Shown: piece after piece, positions 8,339-16,435 of the stretch
How positions within the stretch are numbered: position 1 is the stretch's first letter
Layout: each line of letters opens with the position of its first letter
Source of the DNA: Pseudomonas citrullilanati
GTDB taxonomy: Bacteria; Pseudomonadota; Gammaproteobacteria; Pseudomonadales; Pseudomonadaceae
NCBI RefSeq assembly: GCF_030580855.1
Contig: NZ_JAUQOP010000027.1
Location: 1 to 64,000 of the forward strand
Length of the DNA: 64,000 bases
Direction: 5' to 3'
The notes under the pieces: generated by a model
The model's input: only the letters and a program-made list of their open reading frames with translations
The model's database searches: none
Told to the model about the DNA's origin: nothing
Program-made: the position numbers and the translations under genes

Positions 8339-10657
8339 TTAATTCATCCAGTCCTTGACCCAATCCATCACCGATTCGGCGGGATTCTGAGTACCGCAGG
8401 CAGCACCGGGTGGCGGCTCGCTGCCGCGAATATACGGCATCTGCACCGCACCCGGGCAATTGGCGTCGGAGCCCTGTCCCGTCCGCGAATCCACCCAGGC
8501 CTGGACGATATTGTCCGGCTGCGGCATGTCCAGCGGCAACGGGTCGGCCTTGCGCATGAAACTGGTCCAGACCTGCAACGCGCCGGTGGCACCGGTGAAC
8601 GGAGTCTTGCCGTTGTCATCCCGGCCGAGCCACACCACTGCCAGCAGGTCCTGGCTGAAACCGGCGAACCAACTGTCGCGCGAATCGTTACTGGTACCGG
8701 TCTTGCCGGCCAGGGTCAGGGTCCGGGGCAGCACGTTATAGACCGAACTGCCGGTGCCTTCGCGCATGACCCGCTGCATCGCACTCTGGATCAGGTAGAT
8801 GGACGCCGGATCGAAGCGCTGCTGGATCTGGAACGGATAGCGCTTGAGCGGCTCGCCGTCGGCGGTCAGCACGCTGCGAATCCCGCGCATCGGCGTGTTG
8901 AAGCCGCCGTTGGCCAGGGTCTGGTACATCGCCGCCACTTCGATCGGCGTCAGGCCACCCGCGCCCAACAGCATCGACGGGAAGGCCGGCAATTCACGGC
9001 TCACCCCCAGGCGCGCCACGGTCTTGAGCACGTTCGGCACACCGACCTCCAGCCCCAGGCGAGCCGTTGACAGGTTGTAGGAATGTGCCAGCCCCTGATA
9101 CAGGAACACCGTGCCGTGGGAACGACGGTCATAGTTCTGCGGTTTCCAGACCTGGCCATCGGCCCCCTTGACCGAGAACGCCTCGTCCGACAGCCAACTG
9201 GTCAACGTGTACTGGCTGGGCTTCTCCAGGGCGGTGAGGTACACCGCCGGCTTGATCAGCGAGCCAATCGGGCGGACCGCATCCAGTGCCCGGTTGAAAC
9301 CGGCGAAACTGGCCTGGCGGCTGCCGATCATGGCCTGGACTTCACCGGTTTCCGGGTTGGTCACGACCATGGCGGCTTCGACTTCATCGGCACCCTTGCG
9401 CGCGCCCAGGCGCTTGAAGGTATCGTCGACCGAAGCCTCGGCCTTCATTTGCAGGATCGGGTCGAAGCTGGTGAAGATTCGCAGGCCTTCCTCGGTCAAG
9501 TCCTCGTCACGGTAGTCTTCACGCAACTGGCGCTTGACCAGGTCCATGAAGCCGGGGAACGAGCTGTCCGCCAGGCTGCCACGCTGGGTCACGCCCAGGG
9601 GCATCTTCTTGGCCGCTTCAACCTGTTCGGCCGTCGCCACGCCTTGTTGCTGCAACAGGTCGAGCACCAGGTTGCGCCGTTCGAGGGCTCGCTCCGGATA
9701 GCGCCGCGGGTTGTAGGACGATGGCCCCTTGACCATGCCCACCAGCAACGCTACCTGGTGCAGCTTCAGCTCGGACAACGGCTGGCTGAAGAAGAACTGG
9801 CTGGCCAGGCCGAAGCCGTGCACGGCGCGTTGCCCATCCTGGCCGATGAAGACCTCGTTGAGGTACGCCTCGAGGATCTCCCGCTTGTCGTAGTGCAACT
9901 CCAACAGCAGCGCCATCATCGCTTCGGTGAGCTTGCGGGTGAGGCTGCGCTCGTTGGTCAGGTAGAAGTTCTTGACCAACTGTTGGGTCAGGGTACTGCC
10001 GCCCTGGCGCATGTGGCCCGAGGAGGTGTTGACCCAGACGGCCCGGGCGATCGACTTGGGCGAGACGCCGAAGTGATGATAGAAGTCGCGGTCCTCGACG
10101 GTGATCAGCGTATCGAGCAGGAACGGCGGCACCTGGTCGATCTTGATCAGGATCCGGTCTTCCAGGTTCTTGGGGTACAGGCCGCCGATCAGCAGCGGCT
10201 CGAGGCGCACCACCGACAGGCTGGCGTTGTTGGCACCGGTCAGCGCCGCCACGTAGTCACCGGAAAAACGCACGCGCACCGGCTGCGGCTGCTCCATGCC
10301 TTCATAGAACTGGAAGCCACGGGTGTTGAGGTCGACGGTGTTGCCATTGACCGACGCCGCGCCCGGACCATTGGCGACGCTTTCGCGGCGATAGCCCAAG
10401 GCATCCAGTTCGGTGAGGAAATCATCGCGGCTCAGCTTCTGTCCGACGAACAGTTCCAGCGGCCTGGCGTAGACCTTGGCCGGAATGGTCCAGCGCTTGC
10501 CGGAGAATTTCTCCTGGACCACGGCATCGAGGTAGACGGCGAAACCGGCGAGCACGACGAGGCCGACCAGGCTGAGTTTAAGGGCCCAGCCCAGCCAGGG
10601 CCGCAGGCGGCTGGCGGGTGGTTTCTTGGGGGTACGGGGGGATCGAGTACGAGTCAT
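8339..10657 (-). CDS. mrcB: Penicillin-binding protein 1B, bifunctional peptidoglycan synthase
   Basis: Polymerises glycan strands and cross-links peptides at the inner membrane. Order of parts: basic cytoplasmic tail, one membrane helix (about 25-45), UB2H-like domain (about 70-160), glycosyltransferase family 51 with catalytic Glu in EDRDFYHHFG (about 188), and the transpeptidase with Ser-x-x-Lys (SLIK), SYN and KTGTSND motifs. The 772 residues are normal. The C-terminal tail has two cysteines. A TATAAT box lies only nine bases before the ATG, so the leader must be very short if that promoter is used. Confidence 0.95.
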   Translation of the reverse strand: MTRTRSPRTPKKPPASRLRPWLGWALKLSLVGLVVLAGFAVYLDAVVQEKFSGKRWTIPAKVYARPLELFVGQKLSRDDFLTELDALGYRRESVANGPGAASVNGNTVDLNTRGFQFYEGMEQPQPVRVRFSGDYVAALTGANNASLSVVRLEPLLIGGLYPKNLEDRILIKIDQVPPFLLDTLITVEDRDFYHHFGVSPKSIARAVWVNTSSGHMRQGGSTLTQQLVKNFYLTNERSLTRKLTEAMMALLLELHYDKREILEAYLNEVFIGQDGQRAVHGFGLASQFFFSQPLSELKLHQVALLVGMVKGPSSYNPRRYPERALERRNLVLDLLQQQGVATAEQVEAAKKMPLGVTQRGSLADSSFPGFMDLVKRQLREDYRDEDLTEEGLRIFTSFDPILQMKAEASVDDTFKRLGARKGADEVEAAMVVTNPETGEVQAMIGSRQASFAGFNRALDAVRPIGSLIKPAVYLTALEKPSQYTLTSWLSDEAFSVKGADGQVWKPQNYDRRSHGTVFLYQGLAHSYNLSTARLGLEVGVPNVLKTVARLGVSRELPAFPSMLLGAGGLTPIEVAAMYQTLANGGFNTPMRGIRSVLTADGEPLKRYPFQIQQRFDPASIYLIQSAMQRVMREGTGSSVYNVLPRTLTLAGKTGTSNDSRDSWFAGFSQDLLAVVWLGRDDNGKTPFTGATGALQVWTSFMRKADPLPLDMPQPDNIVQAWVDSRTGQGSDANCPGAVQMPYIRGSEPPPGAACGTQNPAESVMDWVKDWMN

Positions 10658-10665
10658 GGCGGCGG

Positions 10666-10671
10666 ATTATA
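10666..10671 (-). promoter_or_regulatory. Perfect -10 box close to the mrcB start
   Basis: TATAAT on the minus strand lies nine bases before the mrcB ATG. A TTGAAC at 10686-10691 is only 14 bases away, so the -35 is imperfect. If used, transcription would start at or just before the start codon. Confidence 0.4.
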
Positions 10672-10732
10672 CGCACTTTGCTACGGTTCAACATGAGCCC
10701 GATGGCCCGCCTGGCAACCCAGGCCAGCCTGT

Positions 10733-10760
10733 TTGCGTTAACCACGCTTGCCGCCATAAT
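10733..10760 (+). promoter_or_regulatory. Candidate promoter of the kinase/P-loop gene
   Basis: TTGCGT (10733-10738) and CATAAT (10755-10760) are 16 bases apart, ending 38 bases before the GTG start. Confidence 0.45.
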
Positions 10761-10798
10761 GACGGCCGTGAATTTTCCCAGACTCTGAAGGATCGCCC

Positions 10799-12355
10799 GT
10801 GAGCCAGTCCCTGATCGCCGCCCTGCAAAACCCGGCCCTCTACCCCCATCCCGTCGACGGGTTCCAGGTCATCGAGACGCATATTTCCTGGGTATTGCTC
10901 ACCGGGCCCTATGCCTACAAATTCAAGAAACCGGTCAATTTCGGCTTCCTCGACTTCACCCACCTCGAGGCGCGCCAACATTTTTGCAACGAAGAGTTGC
11001 GACTCAACCAACGCCTGACCCAGGACCTGTACCTGGAGGTTTTGCCCGTGACCGGCAGCGTCGAGGCCCCGCAACTGGGTGGCGACGGCCCGGCCATCGA
11101 ATACGCGCTGAAGATGCGCCAGTTTCCGCAGAGCCAACTGCTCAGCACGCTGCAGGCCAATGGCGAGCTGACCACCGCGCACATCGACGAAATGGCCGAG
11201 CAGATCGCCCGGTTCCATCTCTCCACGCCCAAGGTCCCGGCCGAAAACGCCGCCGGCACCCCGGACAGCGTGATGGCCCCGGTGCGCCAGAACTTCGAGC
11301 AGATCCGCCCGTTCCTCAGCGACAAGGCCGACCTGCTGCAACTCGAAGCGCTGCAAGCCTGGGCCGACAGCAGTTTCGAACGCCTCAAGCCACTGTTCAT
11401 CCAGCGCAAGGCCGAAGGTTTCATCCGCGAATGCCATGGCGACATCCACCTGGGCAACGCCACGGTGATCGACGGCAAGGTGGTGATCTTCGACTGCATC
11501 GAGTTCAACGAGCCGTTCCGCTTCACCGACGTCTATGGCGACACCGCGTTCCTGGCGATGGACCTGGAGGACCGAGGCCTCAAGTCGTTGGCGCGGCGTT
11601 TCGTCAGCCAGTATCTGGAGCTGACCGGCGACTACCGGGGCTTGGAACTGTTGAACTTCTATAAAGCCTACCGCGCGCTGGTCCGTGCCAAGATCGCGCT
11701 GTTCAGCATGCCGGCCGAGGCCGACCCGGTGCAACGCGCCACCACCCTGCGCCAGTACCGCAACTACGCCAATCTGGCGGAAAGCTACAGCACCATTCCT
11801 TCGCGCTTCCTGGCCATCACCCACGGCGTCTCGGCAGTCGGCAAAAGCCACGTCGCCATGCGCCTGGTCGAAGCCCTGGGCGCCATTCGCCTGCGTTCGG
11901 ACGTCGAGCGCAAGCGCCTGTTCGGCGAGCAGCAGGTGCCCAATGATCCACAGGTCGGCATCTATAGCAGCGACGCCAGCAGCGCCACCTATAGCCGCCT
12001 GCATGAAATCGCCGATGCCATCCTGCGCGCCGGCTTCCCGGTGGTGATCGATGCGACCTACCTCAAGCGTGACCAGCGCGATGCCGCAGCGAAAATCGCC
12101 GAGGCTACGGGTGCTCCGTTTTTGATCCTCGACTGCAACGCGCCGCAGGCGGTGATCGAAAGCTGGTTGGCGCAGCGCCAGGCCGACCAGAAAGACCCTT
12201 CCGATGCGACCCTGGCCGTGATCGCGGCCCAGCAGGCCAGCCGTGAAGCCCTGACCCCGGAAGAAATCCTCTGCAGCAAACGGGTGCAGACCAACGAAAG
12301 CGGCACGCTCGACGTCGTGGTCGCGCAGATTCGCCAGCGCCTGCCAGGGCTGTAG
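10799..12355 (+). CDS. Fusion of aminoglycoside-phosphotransferase-like kinase and P-loop kinase
   Basis: The 518 residues divide in two. The N-terminal part (about 1-320) is an APH/choline-kinase-like fold with catalytic loop HGDIHLGN and metal-binding IFDCIEFN. The C-terminal part (about 340-515) is an AAA_33-type P-loop domain with Walker A GVSAVGKS and ends in a nucleotide-kinase-like pattern. Such fusions are widespread in proteobacteria and usually annotated as bifunctional aminoglycoside phosphotransferase/ATP-binding protein; the substrate is unknown and antibiotic resistance should not be assumed. Start is GTG with GAAGGA six bases before. Divergent from mrcB, conserved next to it in Pseudomonas. 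Confidence 0.85.
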   Translation: MSQSLIAALQNPALYPHPVDGFQVIETHISWVLLTGPYAYKFKKPVNFGFLDFTHLEARQHFCNEELRLNQRLTQDLYLEVLPVTGSVEAPQLGGDGPAIEYALKMRQFPQSQLLSTLQANGELTTAHIDEMAEQIARFHLSTPKVPAENAAGTPDSVMAPVRQNFEQIRPFLSDKADLLQLEALQAWADSSFERLKPLFIQRKAEGFIRECHGDIHLGNATVIDGKVVIFDCIEFNEPFRFTDVYGDTAFLAMDLEDRGLKSLARRFVSQYLELTGDYRGLELLNFYKAYRALVRAKIALFSMPAEADPVQRATTLRQYRNYANLAESYSTIPSRFLAITHGVSAVGKSHVAMRLVEALGAIRLRSDVERKRLFGEQQVPNDPQVGIYSSDASSATYSRLHEIADAILRAGFPVVIDATYLKRDQRDAAAKIAEATGAPFLILDCNAPQAVIESWLAQRQADQKDPSDATLAVIAAQQASREALTPEEILCSKRVQTNESGTLDVVVAQIRQRLPGL

Positions 12356-12446
12356 GAAACTATTTCGGCCGTGAGGCGACGCCCGGCTTCACGGCCGCCA
12401 AATAGTGGCACTATACTGGCGTCATAAAACCAACAGGTGACGCGAC

Positions 12447-12788
12447 ATGAGCCTTCCCAAGCTTCTCAATACCCCGCTGTACGCCTTGCTGCGCAAAGAC
12501 GACATCGCCGGTTTCAACAGTGAACGCCCGCAGGGTCCGGTGGACATGCGTGGCGGCGATTTTCGTGGCCTTGACCTGCGGGAACTGAACGCAGACGACG
12601 TGGACTTCACCGACGCCTACTTCCGTTCCGCCGACCTGCGCGGGATCGACTTTCGCAAGGCCTCGCTGGAGGGCGCGAGCCTGGCTCACGCGCAAATATC
12701 CGGCGCCTATTTCCCGCCCGAGTTGTCCGCGGATGAAATCCTGATGTCGATGAACTTCGGCACCCGGCTGCGCTACCGGACCCGTTGA
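12447..12788 (+). CDS. Pentapeptide-repeat protein
   Basis: A 113-residue protein with about ten A(D/N)LXX-type repeats between residues 33 and 92 (FRGLDLRELN, FRSADLRGID, LAHAQISGAYF). These would form a short right-handed quadrilateral beta helix. It has no signal peptide or membrane segment. Function is unknown; the length is much below the gyrase-protecting Qnr proteins, so that role is unlikely. Confidence 0.85.
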   Translation: MSLPKLLNTPLYALLRKDDIAGFNSERPQGPVDMRGGDFRGLDLRELNADDVDFTDAYFRSADLRGIDFRKASLEGASLAHAQISGAYFPPELSADEILMSMNFGTRLRYRTR

Positions 12789-13045
12789 CGACAAGGTCGC
12801 GCCTGCTTGAGCGGGTGCCTACCGGGTTGGCACCCGCACTCGCCTGCCCGAGCGCCCGACCGTCCGCTGTCATGACATCCAGCGCCCCCGCCCGCGCTGG
12901 AACAGGCTTCCCGCCGCCTCGATCGTGCGTAATGCATTAGAAGCTTTCGCAACTAATCCCACCAAAGAATCACGCTTTTCCTACTGACCGCTACACTGCT
13001 CAGAAGCTTGCCCACCGCACCGATCGGCCATCGCAAGGAGGCTCG

Positions 13046-13318
13046 ATGAATGATGAGTTGCAACACCTGAAGAATCTGGGCAAGACCTCCGCCCAGTGGC
13101 TGCACGCCGTGGGTATCCACAGTGCTTCGGATCTACGCCGGCTCGGTGCGGTGGACGCTTATCGCGCCGTGCGCACGCGTGGCTTCCGGGCTTCCAAGGT
13201 CTTGCTGTACGCGATCGAGGGCGCGTTGCTGGACGTGCATTGGAATGACGTTCCCGCCGAGCGCAAGGAAGCCCTCAACAAGCAGCTGGACGCCATTTCG
13301 ACGCGCCATAAATCCTGA
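13046..13318 (+). CDS. TfoX C-terminal domain protein
   Basis: The 90 residues consist solely of the TfoX/Sxy C-terminal domain (a helix-hairpin-helix-like fold, LKNLGKTSAQWLHAVGI, LYAIEGALL). The N-terminal TfoX domain needed for competence regulation in other bacteria is absent. Preceded by AAGGAGG six bases before the ATG, an excellent ribosome binding site. Role unknown. It immediately precedes the PrrF sRNA gene in the same direction. Confidence 0.85.
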   Translation: MNDELQHLKNLGKTSAQWLHAVGIHSASDLRRLGAVDAYRAVRTRGFRASKVLLYAIEGALLDVHWNDVPAERKEALNKQLDAISTRHKS

Positions 13319-13377
13319 CGCAGTTTGCCCGGCGCAACGCCATCCCGAGGTTATTTCAGCGAATCATCAAACAATGT

Positions 13378-13405
13378 TTGACATGGTAATGAGAATCGCT
13401 ATGAT
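13378..13405 (+). promoter_or_regulatory. prrF promoter with overlapping Fur box
   Basis: TTGACA (13378-13383) and TATGAT (13400-13405) with a 16-base spacer form a near-consensus promoter. The spacer and -10 are covered by a Fur box (13385-13403) that matches 14 of 19 positions of GATAATGATAATCATTATC. Iron-loaded Fur would therefore block the promoter directly. Confidence 0.85.
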
Positions 13406-13411
13406 TACCAC

Positions 13412-13523
13412 ATCCGGTCGCGAGACTGGTCGATATTTGAACAGCCCTTGGTTCGGACTCTCAGATATCTCCTCATCAGGCTAATCACGGTTATTCGACC
13501 CGGCTCTTGCCGGGTCTTTTTTT
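13412..13523 (+). ncRNA. prrF: PrrF iron-responsive small RNA
   Basis: An approximately 112-base RNA with the PrrF layout: a 5' hairpin (GGTCGCGAGACTGGTC region), the conserved unpaired core CTCAGATATCTCCTCATC followed by AGGCTAATCACGG (13461-13490), and a terminator (GACCCGGC-TCTT-GCCGGGTC then seven T). PrrF is the Pseudomonas counterpart of RyhB: made under iron limitation, it acts with Hfq to repress iron-containing proteins such as succinate dehydrogenase, aconitase and SodB. In P. aeruginosa two tandem copies lie between PA4704 and phuW; only one copy is here, in the same neighbourhood next to phuW. The 5' end is estimated from the promoter. Confidence 0.9.
13497..13523 (+). terminator. 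Terminator of prrF
   Basis: Perfect eight-base-pair stem GACCCGGC/GCCGGGTC with TCTT loop and a run of seven T. Confidence 0.9.
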
Positions 13524-13536
13524 GCCCGCTGAAAAA

Positions 13537-14391
13537 TCAGCTCCCGGATTGTTCACGCATCTGCGCGCAGGCATCCTGTGGCGGCATCGCCGGGGTGTAC
13601 CACACATAATCCGCCATGGCCGCGGTCACCTCGCTGCCTTCTTCGGCCAGCATCAAGACGGTTGGTTCTTCGCTGGCGCCCAGATCCAGCACGTGCAGCG
13701 GTACGCCAACGTCCTTTCGTGCATGCCAGGCTCCCGCCAGCAACAGGGCCGGCGCCGGCGCTTGCAGCAGGCGTTCGGCCATCCGCCGATCACGCTGTTG
13801 CTGCACCGCCAGCATCGCCGGCATGTGCGATTCCGGCAGCAGGCCGCAATGGGACTCGCGGATCTGTCCCAGCAACTCGTCCTTCACCGCGGCGGCATTG
13901 CTGCGAGCACCCCTCAAGGCCGGCGCCTGCCGATAGACGCGCTGGATCTCGGCGGCGTCCAGGTTGGCGGACAACACCGGATAGCCTTGTCCCAAGGCAA
14001 ACTCGACTACCGGCCCATACAGGCTCCAATCCCATCCCGGCGACCAGGCCAGGGCGCCGGGCAGGTCCTTGGGCAGCGCGGTGCGTTGGCGCAGAGCATC
14101 GACCCGCGGCTGCTGCGAAGGGGTCAACATCTCCAGCAGCAAGCTGCCCTGGGGCCGCTCCTCGGCCAGGGCCTGGAGCAACCAGCGTTGCAGCGTGTGG
14201 TGGTCGCGGTTGTCGTGCCGCTCACCCACCACCGCCCGCCGTGCCACGGCCAGGCGCTCGACCAACACCTGCGGTGTCACGACCTGGCCGTTGTGCAAAT
14301 CCACGATTCGCCCGCCGACCGGGGGCGGTGCAATGCTCTGGCAAGCCGCCAGGACACTCAGTGCCAACATCAGGATCAGGCGCATGTGCAT
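13537..14391 (-). CDS. phuW: ChaN-family heme-associated lipoprotein PhuW
   Basis: The 284-residue lipoprotein has a signal peptide ending in a lipobox (LAAC, Cys17) and a ChaN domain (VVGERHDNRDHHTLQRW with His residues; C-terminal LLLAGAWHARKDVGVP). ChaN of Campylobacter binds two cofacial hemes, and PhuW is the last gene of the P. aeruginosa heme uptake operon. Here it follows phuV by 15 bases and ends 14 bases from the prrF terminator on the other strand. An ATG two codons in is an alternative start. Confidence 0.85.
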   Translation of the reverse strand: MHMRLILMLALSVLAACQSIAPPPVGGRIVDLHNGQVVTPQVLVERLAVARRAVVGERHDNRDHHTLQRWLLQALAEERPQGSLLLEMLTPSQQPRVDALRQRTALPKDLPGALAWSPGWDWSLYGPVVEFALGQGYPVLSANLDAAEIQRVYRQAPALRGARSNAAAVKDELLGQIRESHCGLLPESHMPAMLAVQQQRDRRMAERLLQAPAPALLLAGAWHARKDVGVPLHVLDLGASEEPTVLMLAEEGSEVTAAMADYVWYTPAMPPQDACAQMREQSGS

Positions 14392-14406
14392 CTCCTCGAT
14401 AAGCCC

Positions 14407-15174
14407 TCAGCGGGCGATGACCAACGGATGCCCGCGTTCCGGATGGGTGTGCACCAACACCTCCAGGCCAAACACCGCCTTGAGCGGTTCCGGACGCAGC
14501 ACCGCCTGGGGCGTGTCCAGGGCCACCGACCGGCCCGAAGCGAGCAGCAACAGGCGATTACAGTAGCGCGCCGCCAGGTTCAGGTCATGCAGGACCACCA
14601 GGATGGCAGCGCCGCGATCGGCAAACTCGCGCACCGCCTGCAGAATAGTGTGCTGATGCAAGGGATCGAGCATCGAGGTCGGCTCGTCCAGCAGCAACAC
14701 CTGCCCCGCCTCGCCCGGCCACAGCTGCGCCAATACCCGCGCCAGGTGCACGCGCTGGCGTTCGCCGCCAGACAATGCCAGGTAGCTGCGCCCGAGCAGG
14801 TGCCCTGCGTCTGCGGCTTGCAGCGCCGAAGCGACGACCTGCTCGTCCCGTAGGCGTCCCGCCCGATGCGGCAGGCGGCCCAGGCCGACCACTTCTTCGA
14901 CCCGAAAGGCGAAATCCAGGGTCGAGGCTTGTGGCAGGACCGCCAGGCGCCGGGCGCGCTCGGCGCCCGGCCAATGGGCCAGCGGTCGATCATCCAGCCA
15001 CACCTGTCCCTGGGTCGGGCGCAATTCGCCACTCAACCCCGCCAACAAGGTGCTTTTACCGGCGCCGTTCGGTCCGAGCACGCCGAGCACTTCACCGGGT
15101 TCGAGCCGCAGGTCGACGTCCGCCAACACGGTGCGCGGGCCACGCCGCAGGTGCAGGTTTTGCGCACGCAACAT
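14407..15174 (-). CDS. phuV: Heme ABC transporter ATP-binding protein PhuV/HmuV
   Basis: Cytoplasmic ATPase of a class II (BtuCD-like) importer. Walker A GPNGAGKST (34-42), signature LSGGERQ (about 135) and Walker B LLLDEPTSM are all intact; length 255 is normal for HmuV. It starts on the last base of phuU. The family alone could also serve siderophores or cobalamin; the neighbouring ChaN lipoprotein and PrrF point to heme. Confidence 0.88.
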   Translation of the reverse strand: MLRAQNLHLRRGPRTVLADVDLRLEPGEVLGVLGPNGAGKSTLLAGLSGELRPTQGQVWLDDRPLAHWPGAERARRLAVLPQASTLDFAFRVEEVVGLGRLPHRAGRLRDEQVVASALQAADAGHLLGRSYLALSGGERQRVHLARVLAQLWPGEAGQVLLLDEPTSMLDPLHQHTILQAVREFADRGAAILVVLHDLNLAARYCNRLLLLASGRSVALDTPQAVLRPEPLKAVFGLEVLVHTHPERGHPLVIAR

Positions 15175-16208
15175 CAGGCACGCCCTCGCAACAATAAATA
15201 AAGGAAGAACGGCGCCCCGATAAAGGCCGTGACGATCCCTATCGGCAGCTCTGCCGGAGCCAGCGCCAGGCGTGCCACCAGGTCGGCGAACAGCAGCAGG
15301 CTTGCCCCCGCCAGCACGGAAGCCGGCAGCAGCACGCGATGGTCGGGGCCCGCCACCAACCGCACCAGGTGCGGCACCACCAGCCCGATGAAGCCGATCA
15401 TGCCCGCCGCCGCCACCGCCGCGCCTACGCCCAACGCAGTGCAGAACACCAGCTCACGCTTCAGCCGTTCGACGTCGATGCCCAGGTGAGCCGCCTCGGA
15501 CTCACCCAGCAACAGCGCGTTGAGCGCCTGGGCCCGGCGCGGCAACCAGAGCGCCACACCCGTGCTGATCAGTAACAGCGGCCACAACCTGGCGTAGCTG
15601 GCGCCGTTGAGGCTGCCCAGGTTCCAGAACGCCAGGGTGCGCAAGGTCGCGTCGTCCGCCAGGTAGCTGAACAGGCCCACGGCCGATCCGGACAGCGCAG
15701 TCAGGGCGATCCCGGCCAAGAGCATGGTGGCGACGTGGGCCTGGCCATTGCGCCGCCCGAGGCGATAGACCAGCGCCGTGACGCCGAGCCCTCCCAGGAA
15801 TGCACACAACGACAACACATAAGGGCCGAGCGCTTCGGGCAGCCCGCCCAGCGCCGAGCCGCCGACAATGGCAAACGCAGCGCCCAGGGCCGCCCCACTG
15901 GACACTCCCACCAACCCCGGGTCGGCCAGCGGGTTACGGAACAGCCCCTGCATCGCCACGCCAGACAGCGCCAGGACGCCGCCCACCGCCAAGCCGAGCA
16001 AGGTGCGCGGCCCCCGAATCTGCCCGAGGATCAGCTCAGCCTGCTCCAGGCCATCGGCCTTCACCGGCAGACCCGACAACCGCAGCGCAGCCCACAACGT
16101 GTCGGACAGCGGCAAGTTCACCGATCCCAAGGCCAGGGACAGCCAGGTCGCCAGCAGGCACAGCAGGCCCAAGCCCATGAACAGGCGGCGCGGTTTGAAC
16201 ACGGTCAT
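15174..16208 (-). CDS. phuU: Heme ABC transporter permease PhuU/HmuU
   Basis: FecCD/BtuC-type permease with about ten membrane helices and the conserved RGPRTLLGLAVGGVLALSGV region. I set the start at the ATG at 16208 (MTVFKPRR, 344 residues, family length) with AAGAGG upstream; a longer frame exists but its first 38 residues are not FecCD-like. In P. aeruginosa phuT (binding protein), phuS and the receptor gene phuR lie directly upstream; here none is present and the next gene is an unrelated Rieske protein on the other strand. The permease frame itself is intact. Confidence 0.87.
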   Translation of the reverse strand: MTVFKPRRLFMGLGLLCLLATWLSLALGSVNLPLSDTLWAALRLSGLPVKADGLEQAELILGQIRGPRTLLGLAVGGVLALSGVAMQGLFRNPLADPGLVGVSSGAALGAAFAIVGGSALGGLPEALGPYVLSLCAFLGGLGVTALVYRLGRRNGQAHVATMLLAGIALTALSGSAVGLFSYLADDATLRTLAFWNLGSLNGASYARLWPLLLISTGVALWLPRRAQALNALLLGESEAAHLGIDVERLKRELVFCTALGVGAAVAAAGMIGFIGLVVPHLVRLVAGPDHRVLLPASVLAGASLLLFADLVARLALAPAELPIGIVTAFIGAPFFLYLLLRGRA

Positions 16209-16270
16209 CGTGGCCTCTTGGCTGGCGAGCGTGCGGCGCAACGCGCAGCCACGCGGGTATTCAGACGCAT
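16205..16270 (-). pseudogene. Possible vestige of phuT start (21 codons)
   Basis: Directly upstream of phuU a 21-codon frame begins with a good ribosome site (AAGGAAGC, three bases, ATG), reads MRLNTRVAARCAARSPAKRP and ends in a TGA overlapping the phuU ATG (ATGA). This is what a phuT gene deleted from near its signal peptide to its end would leave. The interpretation is inference; the frame may be chance. Confidence 0.25.
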
Positions 16271-16435
16271 CAGGCTTCCTTGAAGAATGGTGCAAGGACC
16301 GGACATAAACCCGCCAGGCCAAGTATCCTCAGTCATCGCGAGAAGTCGCCATTGGATGATTGCTCCCATCTGACCGTCAAGCTGTGTGGAGCCCGCGCCA
16401 CGCGCAGGCTCTGCGACCAACCTGTAGAGATCCCC

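Noticed and set aside
10799..12355. Aminoglycoside resistance gene
   Set aside because: APH-like fold in a conserved housekeeping fusion protein; no evidence of resistance function.
12447..12788. Qnr-type quinolone resistance protein
   Set aside because: Only about ten pentapeptides and 113 residues, far too short for the Qnr helix dimer.
13046..13318. Competence regulator TfoX
   Set aside because: Only the C-terminal domain is present; regulator function cannot be claimed.
14407..16208. phuUV as a cobalamin or siderophore importer
   Set aside because: Possible by family, but the adjacent ChaN lipoprotein and PrrF match the heme locus; no B12 or siderophore gene is nearby.
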